A stretch of DNA of 64,000 nt, taken from positions 414 to 64,413 of the forward strand of contig NZ_JYNL01000068.1 of assembly GCF_001044235.1 (NCBI RefSeq). Direction: 5' to 3'. The notes under the pieces are model-generated. The model was not told where the DNA came from. It worked only from the letters and a program-made list of their open reading frames with translations, and ran no database searches. Below, in pieces: positions 44,230 through 55,584 of this stretch (the stretch's first letter is position 1; each line of letters opens with the position of its first letter). The DNA is from Mycolicibacterium chlorophenolicum (GTDB lineage Bacteria > Actinomycetota > Actinomycetes > Mycobacteriales > Mycobacteriaceae). The position numbers and the translations under genes were made by a program.

Positions 44230-44871
44230 TCAGTGCAGCACGACGGCGGGGTTGCCACGCCTGCGGTAGACGCTGCCGAACCGCGCGTCGATGCGCAGCC
44301 ACGCCGGTGTCGTGCGCACCCGCACCACCTCGTCGGCGGTGTCGGGCACGAAACCCATCGCAGTCAGCGTGAACACACAGCGCATCGGGATGCCGACGGT
44401 GTCCAAATCGGTGACGACGTCGACGACGTCCTGGTCGAGCAGCGACGGCGGCGGTCCGTGTGCCCCCGAATGCTCACGGACCAGCGCGGTGCCACGCTGC
44501 GCGAGCGCGAACACCTCGCGGGCGGGCACATCGTCGAGGTGGACGAATCCGGCCTCCGGCGGCAGCGCACCCCGCCACGCGGAATCCATCGCGAAGCCGG
44601 GGTCGACGTGTCCGTCCGCATCCATGGCCGCCAGCCCGGCCAGCAGGGCGTCGGCCCCGGCGCACAGGTCGGCGGGCCGCAGCCGGCCGCGCACCACCCG
44701 GCTCGCGAGCACGTCGAAACCGGTGGACACCCACGCCGCCACCAGTCCCCCGGCGCGCTCCCGTAGCCGCACCACCGCGGACTCGTCGGCGCGGCGAGCG
44801 CGTTCGGTGAAGGCGGCGAGGTCGTCGCGGTGGCCGCCGTCGACGTCGAGCCAGATCCCGCGCTCGCTCAT
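44230..44871 (-). CDS. Conserved mycobacterial hypothetical protein (Rv2474c type)
   Basis: The 213-residue protein starts [18 protein letters not shown] and has a helical Ala/Arg-rich N-half. It ends in a beta-rich half with VVDVVTDLDTVGIPMRCVFTL and LRIDARFGSVYRRRGNPAVV. I do not recognise a domain. Its position beside the thioesterase and gdh matches Rv2474c. The start overlaps the thioesterase stop (ATGA), so it is translated as part of the gdh operon. Confidence 0.7.
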   Translation of the reverse strand: MSERGIWLDVDGGHRDDLAAFTERARRADESAVVRLRERAGGLVAAWVSTGFDVLASRVVRGRLRPADLCAGADALLAGLAAMDADGHVDPGFAMDSAWRGALPPEAGFVHLDDVPAREVFALAQRGTALVREHSGAHGPPPSLLDQDVVDVVTDLDTVGIPMRCVFTLTAMGFVPDTADEVVRVRTTPAWLRIDARFGSVYRRRGNPAVVLH

Positions 44872-45284
44872 CGCGCCCAGTGCTGCAGGTACTCCCGCTG
44901 TTTCGCCGAAAGTCGTTGCAGCCGTTGTTCTTCGATGTGCACCGCGGCCAGCTGCGTTTCCGCGACGACCGCCGGGCGGGACTCGGGCGGCGCGCCGACC
45001 GACCGCACCTCGTAGCCGATGGTGAAGTCCACCGCCCGGACCCGCTTGGACCACATCGTCACCTGCAACGGCGAGTCGATCAGCCGCAGCTGCGCCTTGT
45101 AGGAGATCTGCACCTCGGCGATCAGGAGCCCGATCGTGGTGATCTCCTCACCGAACGGCTCGCGCAGGAACGGGATTCGGGCCTCTTCGAGGATCGTGAC
45201 CATCGTCGCGTGGTTGATGTGCTGGTACATGTCGATGTCCGACCAGCGCACATGAACCGGCGCCGTGAAGCCCTGAACCGTCAC
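44868..45284 (-). CDS. Acyl-CoA thioesterase, 4HBT hotdog fold
   Basis: The 138-residue protein has the 4-hydroxybenzoyl-CoA-thioesterase pattern [25 protein letters not shown]. Asp in the [10 protein letters not shown] motif is the expected catalytic residue. It hydrolyses acyl-CoA; chain-length preference is not evident. It is the Rv2475c orthologue. The GTG start overlaps the gdh stop (GTGA), and its own stop overlaps the next start. Confidence 0.88.
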   Translation of the reverse strand: MTVQGFTAPVHVRWSDIDMYQHINHATMVTILEEARIPFLREPFGEEITTIGLLIAEVQISYKAQLRLIDSPLQVTMWSKRVRAVDFTIGYEVRSVGAPPESRPAVVAETQLAAVHIEEQRLQRLSAKQREYLQHWAR

Positions 45285-48200
45285 CCGGATGTTCCCGTCC
45301 CACTCGTCCTGGTCATGCTGCGGATCTGGCGGGCCGCCACCGACAGCGTCGCCAGGTCGTGCTCACCGCTTTCGTACAGTTCGGTCAACGTCCGGCGGGC
45401 GCGAGTGACCCGGTTGGTGTTGGTCATCTCCCACTCGGAGATCTTCTCCTCGCCGTTCTCGTCGGGCTCACCGACGGCCAGCACGTCGAAGCTCAGTGCC
45501 CGCAGCGAGCCGTAGATGTCGTCACGAATTGCCAACCGCGCCAACGAATGCCACCGGTCCTCCCGGGAGAGCCGCGACACGGCGGTCAGTAGACCGTCGG
45601 TGCCCAGGTGGTCCATCAGTGCGAAGTAGGCATCGGCCACCTCGGCGGGATCGCGGTCGACGATGTCGGCGATGTCGATGACGTCGAGCAGGCTGAACTG
45701 GTAGAGCCCCGTCGCGACCTGGTACGCCAGGTCTTCAGACGCGCCCTGGGCGCTGAACTCCCCCGCCTCCTTCAGCACGATCGCCCGGTCGTCCCCGCGC
45801 AGCCACTCCGACATCCGTGGGGTCAGTGCGGTCACCTTCTCGGCGAACCGGTTGATCTCGGCGCCCACCGCCAGCGGCTGCGGACGGTAGTTGAGCAGCC
45901 AGCGCGATGCGCGGTCGATCAGCCGGCGAAGGTCGAGGGTCATCCGGTCGGTCACCGCGACGGACACCCCGTCGACGCCGGCGGCCCGGATGCGCCGCCA
46001 CACCTCGCCCACCCCGAAGATCGCGTCGACGGCCACGAAGCTGCGCACCGCGTCGACCGCCGAGACACCGACGTCCTCGGCGACCCGGTAGGCGTAGGAG
46101 ATGCCCGCGGTGTCGACGACGTCGTTGACGAGCATGGTCGCCACGATCTCGCGACGCAGCTGGTGTGAACGGATCTCGGTGGCGAACCGGTCCCGCAGTG
46201 TGGTCGGGAAGTACGACGGCAGCCGGGAGGCGAACACCTCCTGATCGGGCAGATCCCCCGCCAGCAGGTCGTCCTTGAGCGCCAGCTTCACGTGGGCCAT
46301 CAGGGTCGCCAGCTCCGGAGAGGTCAGCCCGATCCCGGCCTCCGTCCGGCGGCGGATCTCCTTCTCCGAGGGCAGCGCCTCGAGCTCGCGGTTGAGGCCA
46401 CGCTCGTCGACGAAGTCCTTGATCATCCGGGCGTGCACCGACAGCATGCTCGCCGCGTTCGCGCGGCTGGTGCCCATCAGGTCGTTCTGACTCTCGTTGT
46501 CCGCCAGCACGAGTCGGCCGACCTCGTCGGTCATCGACAGCAGCAGGTCGGTCCGGTCCTCGGTGGTGACCTTCCCCGCTGTCACCAGCGAGTCGATCAG
46601 GATCTTGATGTTGACCTCGTGGTCGGAGCAGTCGACACCGGCGGAGTTGTCCAGCGCGTCGGTGTTGACGCGCCCGCCGACGAGTTCGAACTCGATGCGG
46701 CCCAGCGACGTGACGCCGAGGTTGCCGCCCTCGCCGATCACCTTGGCGCGCACCTGGTTTCCGTTCACCCGCACCGCGTCGTTGGCGCGATCGCCGACGT
46801 CGGACTCGGTCTCGGCCTTGACGTAGGTGCCGATGCCGCCGTTGAACAGCAGGTCGGCCGGCGCCTTGAGGATCGCCCGGATCAGGGCGGGCGGCGTCAG
46901 CTCGGTGACGTCGTCGTCGATCCCCAGCGCCCTGCGCGCTTCGGCGCTGATCGGGATCGACTTCTGCTCGCGGCTGTAGACGCCGCCGCCGGCGCTGATC
47001 AGCGAGGTGTCGTAGTCCTCCCAGCTGGAGCGCGGCAGGTCGAACAACCGCTTGCGCTCCTGCCAGGACGTCGCGGCGTCCGGATCGGGGTCGATGAAGA
47101 TGTGCCGGTGGTCGAAGGCGGCGAGAAGGCGGATGTGCTGCGAGAGCAGCATGCCGTTGCCGAAGACGTCGCCGCTCATGTCACCGACGCCGACGACGGT
47201 GAACTCCTCGCTCTGGGTGTCGATGCCCATCTCGCGGAAGTGCCGCTTCACCGACTCCCAGGCGCCCTTGGCGGTGATGCCCATCGCCTTGTGGTCGTAG
47301 CCCACCGACCCGCCGGAGGCGAACGCGTCACCGAGCCAGAAGCCGTAGGACTTGGCGACGTCGTTGGCGATGTCGGAGAAGGTGGCGGTGCCCTTGTCGG
47401 CGGCCACGACGAGGTAGGCGTCGTCGCCGTCGCGCCGCACGACGCCCTCGGGGACCACGACCGCGCCGGTGGACATGTCGACGTTGTCGGTGAGATCGAG
47501 CAGGCCGGCGATGAACAGCCGGTAGCAGGCCACGCCCTCCTCGCGGGTGGCGTCGCGGTCCACGGCAGGGTCGCCCGTCGGCGCCGGCGGCCTCTTCACC
47601 ACGAAGCCGCCCTTCGCCCCGACGGGGACGATCACGGCGTTCTTGACCGCCTGCGCCTTGACCAGTCCGAGGATCTCGGTGCGGAAGTCCTCGCGGCGGT
47701 CCGACCAGCGCAGCCCGCCGCGCGCCACGAAGCCGAATCGCAGATGCACGCCCTCGACGCGCGGCGAGTAGACGAAGATCTCGAATTTCGGCCGGGGCAG
47801 CGGCAATTCGTCGATCAGCTCCGGATTGAGCTTGAGCGACAGCACGTTGCGGGCGCGCGCCGAGTCCGACCGGGTGACGAAGTAGTTGGTGCGCAGGGTG
47901 GCCTGGATCATCGAGGCGAATGCCCGCAGCACCCGGTCGGTGTCGAGGCTGACCAGCGCGTCGATGTCGGCGGCCACCGCGGCGGCCGCGGCCTGCGCGT
48001 CGCGCCGGGTGGCGTCGCTCTGCTGGTCATCGGTGGGACTGAACAGAGCCTCGAACAGCTCGACCAGCGAGCGTGCCGTTCCGGCGTTGTCGTTGAGGAC
48101 GTCGGCGATGTGGGACTGGCTGTAGGAGAACCCGGCCTGCTTGAGGTACTTGGCGTAGGCGCGCAGGACGGCGACCTGCTGCCAGGTCAGCCCGGCACGC

Positions 48201-50155
48201 AGCACGAGTTCGTTGAAGCGGTCGATCTCGGAGTTGCCGTGCCAGATCGCGGTCACGGCGTCGGCGAAGCGCTGCGCGGTGGCCTCGCGCTCGGCGCCGG
48301 GCGGGGTGACCGGGATGCCGCGGTGCGGTGACACCTTGAACTGGTAGATCCACACCGGCAGCCCGTCGGGCCGGGTCACCGTGAACGGCCGCTCTTCGAG
48401 CACCGTCACCCCCATCGACTGCAGCATCGGCAGCAGCCGGCTCAGCGACGCCGACTGGCCGCCGAGATACCAGATCAGGTTGGAGATGCCGTCGACGGCG
48501 GTGCTCTCGGTGTCGTCGAGCACCAGCTTGACGGTGTTGTCGTCGAGCTCCTCGATGATCGCGATGTCGGTGAGGGCGTGCAGCGGCGTGACGGCCTGCT
48601 TGTACACCTCGGGGAAGGCCGCGGCGTAGTGCTCCGCGATGCCCTGGTCGATCGACGCCGTACGGACCGCGCCGAGCATCCGGTCGGCCCACGTGCGCGC
48701 GGCCTCGGTGAGCAGATCCTGGATGCGGGACTCGTTCGCATCGGACACATCGACGCCCTGGGGGCGGGAACCCTCGGGCAGACGCACCGTGAAATGCACC
48801 AGCGCCCATGGCGATTCGCTGACCCGCGCGGAGTAGTCGATGCTGAGACCGCCCAGTTCGCGGACCAGGATGTCCTGCATCTCCAGGCGCACGGCGGTCG
48901 TGTAGCGATCACGGGGCAGGTACACCAGGCAGGACACGAAGTGGGCCAGCGGGTCGGCCCGCATGAACAGCAGGGTGCGCCGGCGCGAGCCCAGGTCGAC
49001 GACGGCCATCGCCATGTCGAGGAGTGCGCGGGCGTTGAGCGCGAACAACTCCGAGCGCGGGATCGTCTGGATGATGTCGAGCAGCAGCTGGCCGGGATGG
49101 CTGGGATCGCGGTGCGCCATCGCCAGCGCGTCGTTGACCCGGCGGGAGATCAAGGGGATCTCCTGCACGTTGGCGTTCATCGCCGCCACGGTGAACATGC
49201 CGACGAAGCGGTGCTCGATGGCCGCGGAGTCGTCGCCGCCGTCACCGGGCTGCTCACGCACCACCACGATGTGCGGGTATGCGCCGTATCGCAGGAAGCT
49301 CGGGATCGTCGCCTGCGCCAGCGCCAGAAGCTCGTCCTTGTTGGTCAGCTGCGGCAGCACATCCTGGCGCAGGCGCAGCACGCCGAGCCGGCTGCCCGCG
49401 TCCACGGTGGCCTCCCCGTCACGCACCGGACAGCGCTGATAACCCAGCAGCACGAAGTGCCCGTCGGCCAGCCAGCGCAGCAGCGCCGCGACGTCCTTGC
49501 GGTCCGGACTGGGGAACCGGCGACCGGTGTCGCTGTCGAGTTCGGCCGCCAGGCTGCGCAGCATCGCGGCCATGCTCTCCGAGTCCAACGCCACCTGGCG
49601 CGCGTCGGCGAGCACCCGCGGCAGCAGCCGCTCGGCCTCGGCGAGGGCGCGCCGGTCCACCGCGCTGGACAGCTGCACGTGCACCCAGATCTCGTCCACG
49701 CCGTCGCCGAAGGTGGCCTGCGATGACGGGACGATGTCGAGCAGCTCCCCGCCCGCACCGCGGCGCACGCGGAACATCGGGTTCATGATCGCCTTGTAGG
49801 CCACACCGACTCGGTGCAGCAGCACCGTCACCGAGTCCATCAGCATCGACGCGTTGTCGGTGATGACCTGCAGCGCCGGACCGAACCCGCCCGGCTCGTC
49901 GGCGCCGTAGACGGCGACCAGGGTCGCGCCCGCCGACCGTTGCCGGCCCAGCCGGTACTGCGCCTCGATCAGCGCCGTACCCGCCGGCGAGCTCTCCGCG
50001 GGCCGCCGCAACGGTCCGGTCACGGCGCCCTCGGAGCCCGGGGCGCCGCCGTGCGGACCCCGATAGGTCTCCAGGTATGCGGGAAGCAGGCGGTCGACCA
50101 CCTCGGGGGTGACGTCCTGCTCGGTTTCCCCGATTGCACCGGGTTTCAACGACAT
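45281..50155 (-). CDS. gdh: NAD-dependent glutamate dehydrogenase, large (about 180 kDa) type
   Basis: The 1624-residue protein matches the GDH_L180 class. It has a long regulatory N-domain of about 700 residues, then the catalytic segment [20 protein letters not shown], the substrate Lys motif [13 protein letters not shown], and [15 protein letters not shown]. It also has the Rossmann-like [12 protein letters not shown]. It oxidises glutamate to 2-oxoglutarate and is held in check by GarA in mycobacteria. AGGAG lies before the ATG. It leads a three-gene coupled operon with the thioesterase and the Rv2474c-type gene. Confidence 0.95.
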   Translation of the reverse strand: MSLKPGAIGETEQDVTPEVVDRLLPAYLETYRGPHGGAPGSEGAVTGPLRRPAESSPAGTALIEAQYRLGRQRSAGATLVAVYGADEPGGFGPALQVITDNASMLMDSVTVLLHRVGVAYKAIMNPMFRVRRGAGGELLDIVPSSQATFGDGVDEIWVHVQLSSAVDRRALAEAERLLPRVLADARQVALDSESMAAMLRSLAAELDSDTGRRFPSPDRKDVAALLRWLADGHFVLLGYQRCPVRDGEATVDAGSRLGVLRLRQDVLPQLTNKDELLALAQATIPSFLRYGAYPHIVVVREQPGDGGDDSAAIEHRFVGMFTVAAMNANVQEIPLISRRVNDALAMAHRDPSHPGQLLLDIIQTIPRSELFALNARALLDMAMAVVDLGSRRRTLLFMRADPLAHFVSCLVYLPRDRYTTAVRLEMQDILVRELGGLSIDYSARVSESPWALVHFTVRLPEGSRPQGVDVSDANESRIQDLLTEAARTWADRMLGAVRTASIDQGIAEHYAAAFPEVYKQAVTPLHALTDIAIIEELDDNTVKLVLDDTESTAVDGISNLIWYLGGQSASLSRLLPMLQSMGVTVLEERPFTVTRPDGLPVWIYQFKVSPHRGIPVTPPGAEREATAQRFADAVTAIWHGNSEIDRFNELVLRAGLTWQQVAVLRAYAKYLKQAGFSYSQSHIADVLNDNAGTARSLVELFEALFSPTDDQQSDATRRDAQAAAAAVAADIDALVSLDTDRVLRAFASMIQATLRTNYFVTRSDSARARNVLSLKLNPELIDELPLPRPKFEIFVYSPRVEGVHLRFGFVARGGLRWSDRREDFRTEILGLVKAQAVKNAVIVPVGAKGGFVVKRPPAPTGDPAVDRDATREEGVACYRLFIAGLLDLTDNVDMSTGAVVVPEGVVRRDGDDAYLVVAADKGTATFSDIANDVAKSYGFWLGDAFASGGSVGYDHKAMGITAKGAWESVKRHFREMGIDTQSEEFTVVGVGDMSGDVFGNGMLLSQHIRLLAAFDHRHIFIDPDPDAATSWQERKRLFDLPRSSWEDYDTSLISAGGGVYSREQKSIPISAEARRALGIDDDVTELTPPALIRAILKAPADLLFNGGIGTYVKAETESDVGDRANDAVRVNGNQVRAKVIGEGGNLGVTSLGRIEFELVGGRVNTDALDNSAGVDCSDHEVNIKILIDSLVTAGKVTTEDRTDLLLSMTDEVGRLVLADNESQNDLMGTSRANAASMLSVHARMIKDFVDERGLNRELEALPSEKEIRRRTEAGIGLTSPELATLMAHVKLALKDDLLAGDLPDQEVFASRLPSYFPTTLRDRFATEIRSHQLRREIVATMLVNDVVDTAGISYAYRVAEDVGVSAVDAVRSFVAVDAIFGVGEVWRRIRAAGVDGVSVAVTDRMTLDLRRLIDRASRWLLNYRPQPLAVGAEINRFAEKVTALTPRMSEWLRGDDRAIVLKEAGEFSAQGASEDLAYQVATGLYQFSLLDVIDIADIVDRDPAEVADAYFALMDHLGTDGLLTAVSRLSREDRWHSLARLAIRDDIYGSLRALSFDVLAVGEPDENGEEKISEWEMTNTNRVTRARRTLTELYESGEHDLATLSVAARQIRSMTRTSGTGTSG

Positions 50156-50243
50156 GCGCCGCTCCTACTCACACTGCGTACCGGCCGCCGTTGGCTGCGA
50201 CCGGCCGCGCTCGGCGGTCGGTCACTTGGTCCGCACGACGAGA

Positions 50244-51917
<1,674 letters not shown>

Positions 51918-52004
51918 GCCTGTGATGTCGCCTTTCTCCGGTCTTCGCGATCTGCGATAGTCCGGAGCCCATCCTAGGCGTGGCCGCGCCGGCGTTGCCC
52001 GGCG

Positions 52005-52469
52005 CTAGGCGGACAGCGGCAGCCCGACGGTCTCGGCCCCGGCCTGGGGCTCGTCCGGCTCGTCCTCCGCGGCGGCGGTGTCCTCGGTCGAGGCGCCCGC
52101 GGCCTGTTCGGGATGCCTGCGCTTGTCGATGCGGGCGATGCACCGCGCCAGGTCTGGCCCGACGTTGGTGGCCCGGATCTCCAGCGAGGACCGCCGGTTG
52201 CCGTCGCGGTCCTCGTACTCGCTGGTGTACAGGGTGCCGACGACGATCACCGCATCCCCTTTCCCGAGGCCCGCACCGACGCCGGTGACCAGGCGGCCCC
52301 AGCAGTTGACCGTGGCGTACAGCGAGTTGCCCGGCTCCCAGCTTCCGTCCGCGGTGCGCCTGCGCGAGTTGCTCGCGACGCGGAACTTGAACAGCTCCTG
52401 GTCGCCGACCCAGCGGCGCTCCGGAGCGGTGACGATCGTGCCGACGATGGCGATGGGGGTCTCGAACAT
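52005..52469 (-). CDS. ssbB: Second single-stranded DNA-binding protein (SsbB type)
   Basis: The 154-residue OB-fold protein starts MFETPIAIVGTIVTAPERR. It has FKFRVASNSRRRTADGSW, YATVNCWGRLV and GDAVIVVGTLYTSEYEDRDG. It ends in an acidic tail without the DDxPF tip that mediates partner binding in the main Ssb. This identifies the paralogue of unknown detailed role found near ettA in mycobacteria. AGAGGAA precedes the ATG. It is divergent from the allophanate-hydrolase-like gene; the 169-bp spacer holds GC-rich palindromic sequence only. Confidence 0.88.
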   Translation of the reverse strand: MFETPIAIVGTIVTAPERRWVGDQELFKFRVASNSRRRTADGSWEPGNSLYATVNCWGRLVTGVGAGLGKGDAVIVVGTLYTSEYEDRDGNRRSSLEIRATNVGPDLARCIARIDKRRHPEQAAGASTEDTAAAEDEPDEPQAGAETVGLPLSA

Positions 52470-52626
52470 GACGGTTCCTCTTTCTCGTGTGGCTGCGGCC
52501 CGGGCACGGCGCCCGGGCCGTCGGTGACACCGCCATTGAGCGCCGCGGCGCCGACAGCGGGGCCGCGGCAGCGCCCGTCGGGCCGCGGCCCTGGGGATGA
52601 ATCGCGCATTGGGGATGACGGCCGCC

Positions 52627-52632
52627 TAGGTT
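52627..52632 (+). promoter_or_regulatory. -10 box of a probable leaderless promoter (allophanate-hydrolase-like gene)
   Basis: TAGGTT lies 6 nt before the GTG at 52639. Confidence 0.5.
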
Positions 52633-52638
52633 GAGCGG

Positions 52639-53535
52639 GTGACCGCCGACCAGACCTCGCTGCCCGGGGTGCGCGTCCTCACCGGAGCGCACGTGCCGCC
52701 CGGGGCTGTCGGCATCACGCCCACCACGGCCGCCGATCGCATCACCGTCCTGGCGCCCGACCTCGTCACGGCCAACCGCGCGATGGCCGTGGTCGCCACG
52801 CAGGCCGCGGCGACGGGCTGGCCCGCCGACGTCCGGTTCGCCGCGCCGCCGCGACCCGTGATCGCTGCGCCCGACGCGCTGTCCGACGCCGTGCGGCAGG
52901 CGATTCCCGACGCCACGGTGGTCGCGGCGCCCGACGACGGCGGGCGGCTTCCCGACGGGGTCGACGCCGTCCTGGCGACCGCCCGGCCCTGCGGCGACCC
53001 GTGCGGCGCTGCGGTGTACACCGCGCACTTCGCGGTGCTGGCCCGCCCGCACGACGACGCGGTCGCGCTGGACGTGGCCGCAGCGCTGACCGGGTGCACG
53101 ATCGACGATGTCTGGCCGCTCACTGTCGCCGATCCGCAGGAGCTGGTCGTGTTCGGCGCGCACCTGCTCGGCGGCCCGCTGACCCACCAGCTCACCGACC
53201 GGGGCGCCCGCTGGGCCGGCGAGGTGACGACCGCCCCGCGCTACCGGATGACGGTGCTGCCGTCGACGCCGGCCAAACCGGCGGTCAGCCGTGTCCCCGA
53301 CGGCACGGCCGGAGCGGCGCTATACGGGCAGCGGTGGCTGATGTCGGCGGCGGCGCTGGGGCGGTTCCTCGCGGCGCTGCCGGCACCGATGCAGCTGGGC
53401 AAGGTCGAGTTCGCCGACGGCTCGTGGCGGACCGCGTTCAGCTGCGACGCCGCCGCGGCCGGCGGAACCGACATCAGCGGATACGGCGGCTGGCCCACCG
53501 CGATCGCGGCCGGCGCGGTGCCGGGGTGCGGCTAG
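52639..53535 (+). CDS. Stand-alone allophanate hydrolase C-terminal-domain protein
   Basis: The 298-residue protein's second half matches the AtzF C-domain: VVFGAHLLGGPLTHQLTDRGA, EVTTAPRYRMTVL and FLAALPAPMQLGKVEFADGS followed by DISGYGGWPTAI. This domain decarboxylates N-carboxyurea in full allophanate hydrolase. The amidase domain with its Ser-cis-Ser-Lys triad is missing, and the N-terminal 150 residues (Ala/Asp-rich, with CGDPCGAAVY) are not recognisable as a triad-bearing amidase. It may be a repurposed or decayed enzyme. Its TAG is shared with the convergent copD-ctaG gene. Confidence 0.7.
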   Translation: MTADQTSLPGVRVLTGAHVPPGAVGITPTTAADRITVLAPDLVTANRAMAVVATQAAATGWPADVRFAAPPRPVIAAPDALSDAVRQAIPDATVVAAPDDGGRLPDGVDAVLATARPCGDPCGAAVYTAHFAVLARPHDDAVALDVAAALTGCTIDDVWPLTVADPQELVVFGAHLLGGPLTHQLTDRGARWAGEVTTAPRYRMTVLPSTPAKPAVSRVPDGTAGAALYGQRWLMSAAALGRFLAALPAPMQLGKVEFADGSWRTAFSCDAAAAGGTDISGYGGWPTAIAAGAVPGCG

Positions 53536-55550
53536 CCGCCTGCGCGGTCCCGGCGCGCCAACTCGGCGAGCATCGCGTTGTAGGCGGCCAGGTCGGCGTC
53601 GTCGTCGCGGTCGGCGGCGCGGTCGAGCCGGCGCGCGGTCCGGTCGTCGCTGCGGCGCCACTGCACGAACAGCGCGATCAGCACCACGACCAGCGGCACC
53701 TCGCCCGCGGCCCACGCGATCGCGCCGCCCAGGCGCTGATCCCCGAGCAGGTCGGTGTGCCACGGCAGGGCCAGCGAGCGGTAGAAGTCACCGCCGATCG
53801 CGGTGTTGGTGCCCATCAGCACGACACCGAAGAACGCGTGCAGCGGAAGTGACGCGAACACCATGCCCAGCTTGGCGATCGGTGGCAGCGGCCGCGGCGT
53901 CGGGTCGATGCCGATCACCACCCAGTAGAAGAGGTAGCCGCTGAGCAGGAAGTGCAGGTTCATCGCGAGGTGCGCGGCGTGACTGCCGACCACGGCGTCG
54001 AAGATGCCGCCGAAGTACAGGCCGTAGAACCCGACGATGAACAGGGCGGTGGCGACGAACGGATTGGTCAGCACCCGGGAGAACCGCGAATGCAGTGCGG
54101 CCAGCAGCCATTCCCGCGGGCCGGGCGGCTCGTTGCGGCCGGCGGTCGGCAACGCGCGCAGCGCCAGCGTCATCGGGGCGCCGAGCACCAGCAGGATCGG
54201 CGCCAGCATCGACAGCAGCATGTGGGCGATCATGTGCATGCTGAACATCGCCGGCATGTAGCGGCCGATCCCCGACGACGTCGCCAGCAGCAACACCAGA
54301 CACCCGAGCAGCCACGCCACGACGCGCCCGATGGGCCACGCGTCGCCGCGACGGCGCAACCGGTGTACCGCAGCGAGGTACACGACGGCGAACACCAGAG
54401 CCGCGGTACCGAACACCAGGTCGAACCGCCAGTCGAACAGCAGCCGCGCCGCCGTCGGCGGACCGTCCAGGTCGTAGCCGATCTCGACGGCGGGGATCGA
54501 CAGGTCGACAGAGCGCGGTGGCGGTGGCGGGGTACGTCCGAGCGCGACGGCGATGCCGAAGGTCAACCCGAAGACGACCGCCTCGACGAGCGCCAGCCGG
54601 ATCAGCGCTGCGCGCGCGTTCGCATCGTCGGCCAGCGCGGCGATCCCGCTGCGCCGCTGCCGCCACCCCAGGAACCCGAGCGTGACCAGGGCGACGATCT
54701 TGGCGAGCACCAGCCACCCGTATCGCGTCTGCACCAGGTCCTCCGGCCGCATCCGCACGAGCGCGTTGAGGACGCCACTGAGCACCATCGCCACGAAGCA
54801 CCACAGCGCCACCGCCGAGAACCGGCGCGCCGCCAGGTACCCGTGTTCGCCGCCCCGCAGCGCATGCGCCAGCAGGGCCAGCAGTCCCCCGGCCCACACC
54901 GCACCGGCGATCAGGTGCACGAGAAGGCTGTTGGTCGCGATGTCGTGCGCGCCGCCGGAGGACGAGTGACCGGTGAGCGCGAGCGGCAGCAGCGTCGCCA
55001 GGGACCCGGCGAACAGCACCGGCGTCCACGACCACCGCAGCACCGGGATGCTCACCACAGTCACCACCGCGGCGAACAGCGCCGTCCACCGCCAGGCTCC
55101 CGCGATGTCGATGAGGTCGGCGACCGACCAGATGTCGCCGGGACTCAGCCGCGACGACAGGGGCTGCCCGCTGATGTCGGAGACGGTGAGCGGCACCATC
55201 AGCACAGCGCAGACGGTCCAGATCCCCGCGGCCGCCGTGCCGGTGCGCAGCGCCCGATAGCCCGCGACGTCGAGCACGCCGTTGGCCTGCGGCGGCACCA
55301 TGAACGCCGCGAAGAGGAGCGAACCGGTGGCGATCACCGCGGCCAGCTCACCGGCCGCCTTGACGAACGGCAACCCGTGGGTGGTGACCGGTCCGGGGTC
55401 GGGCAGTCCGGTCGCGGTCAGCGCCTCGGCCAGCGACAGCGCGGACAGCCCGGCCGCGGTCAGCCCGGCGAGCACGGCGACGCCGTAGAGCAGTGGCCAC
55501 ACCGATGCCCTGCGCACGCCAACCGTGGCGGGTCGGCCGGTGAGAGTCAT
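53532..55550 (-). CDS. CopD-CtaG fusion: copper import/cytochrome oxidase assembly membrane protein
   Basis: The 672-residue protein has about 15 helices. The first part is a CopD-like domain (about 40-330) with TGHSSSGGAHDIATNSLLVHLIAG in two pieces. The second is a CtaG/caa3-assembly domain (about 370-630) with MFSMHMIAHMLLSMLAP and LAMNLHFLLSGYLFYW, whose His and Met residues could bind copper. M. tuberculosis Rv0102 has the same fusion. It probably supplies copper to cytochrome aa3. A TACGCT box followed by GGAGGG lies right before the ATG, so the start may be leaderless. Confidence 0.88.
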   Translation of the reverse strand: MTLTGRPATVGVRRASVWPLLYGVAVLAGLTAAGLSALSLAEALTATGLPDPGPVTTHGLPFVKAAGELAAVIATGSLLFAAFMVPPQANGVLDVAGYRALRTGTAAAGIWTVCAVLMVPLTVSDISGQPLSSRLSPGDIWSVADLIDIAGAWRWTALFAAVVTVVSIPVLRWSWTPVLFAGSLATLLPLALTGHSSSGGAHDIATNSLLVHLIAGAVWAGGLLALLAHALRGGEHGYLAARRFSAVALWCFVAMVLSGVLNALVRMRPEDLVQTRYGWLVLAKIVALVTLGFLGWRQRRSGIAALADDANARAALIRLALVEAVVFGLTFGIAVALGRTPPPPPRSVDLSIPAVEIGYDLDGPPTAARLLFDWRFDLVFGTAALVFAVVYLAAVHRLRRRGDAWPIGRVVAWLLGCLVLLLATSSGIGRYMPAMFSMHMIAHMLLSMLAPILLVLGAPMTLALRALPTAGRNEPPGPREWLLAALHSRFSRVLTNPFVATALFIVGFYGLYFGGIFDAVVGSHAAHLAMNLHFLLSGYLFYWVVIGIDPTPRPLPPIAKLGMVFASLPLHAFFGVVLMGTNTAIGGDFYRSLALPWHTDLLGDQRLGGAIAWAAGEVPLVVVLIALFVQWRRSDDRTARRLDRAADRDDDADLAAYNAMLAELARRDRAGG

Positions 55551-55556
55551 CCCTCC

Positions 55557-55562
55557 AGCGTA
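55557..55562 (-). promoter_or_regulatory. -10 box of a probable leaderless copD-ctaG promoter
   Basis: On the minus strand TACGCT, then GGAGGG, then the ATG at 55550. Confidence 0.4.
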
Positions 55563-55584
55563 TGACCTCTGCGGGCGGAGCTCC

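Noticed and set aside
46292-48331. 679-codon open frame opposite gdh
   Set aside because: Antisense to a fully recognisable glutamate dehydrogenase; low-complexity Arg/Gly/Val/Asp sequence.
52550-52600. GGGCCGCGG/CCGCGGCCC repeats between ssbB and the AtzF-like gene
   Set aside because: Short GC-only matches are expected by chance at this composition, and no consistent stem is placed near a gene end.
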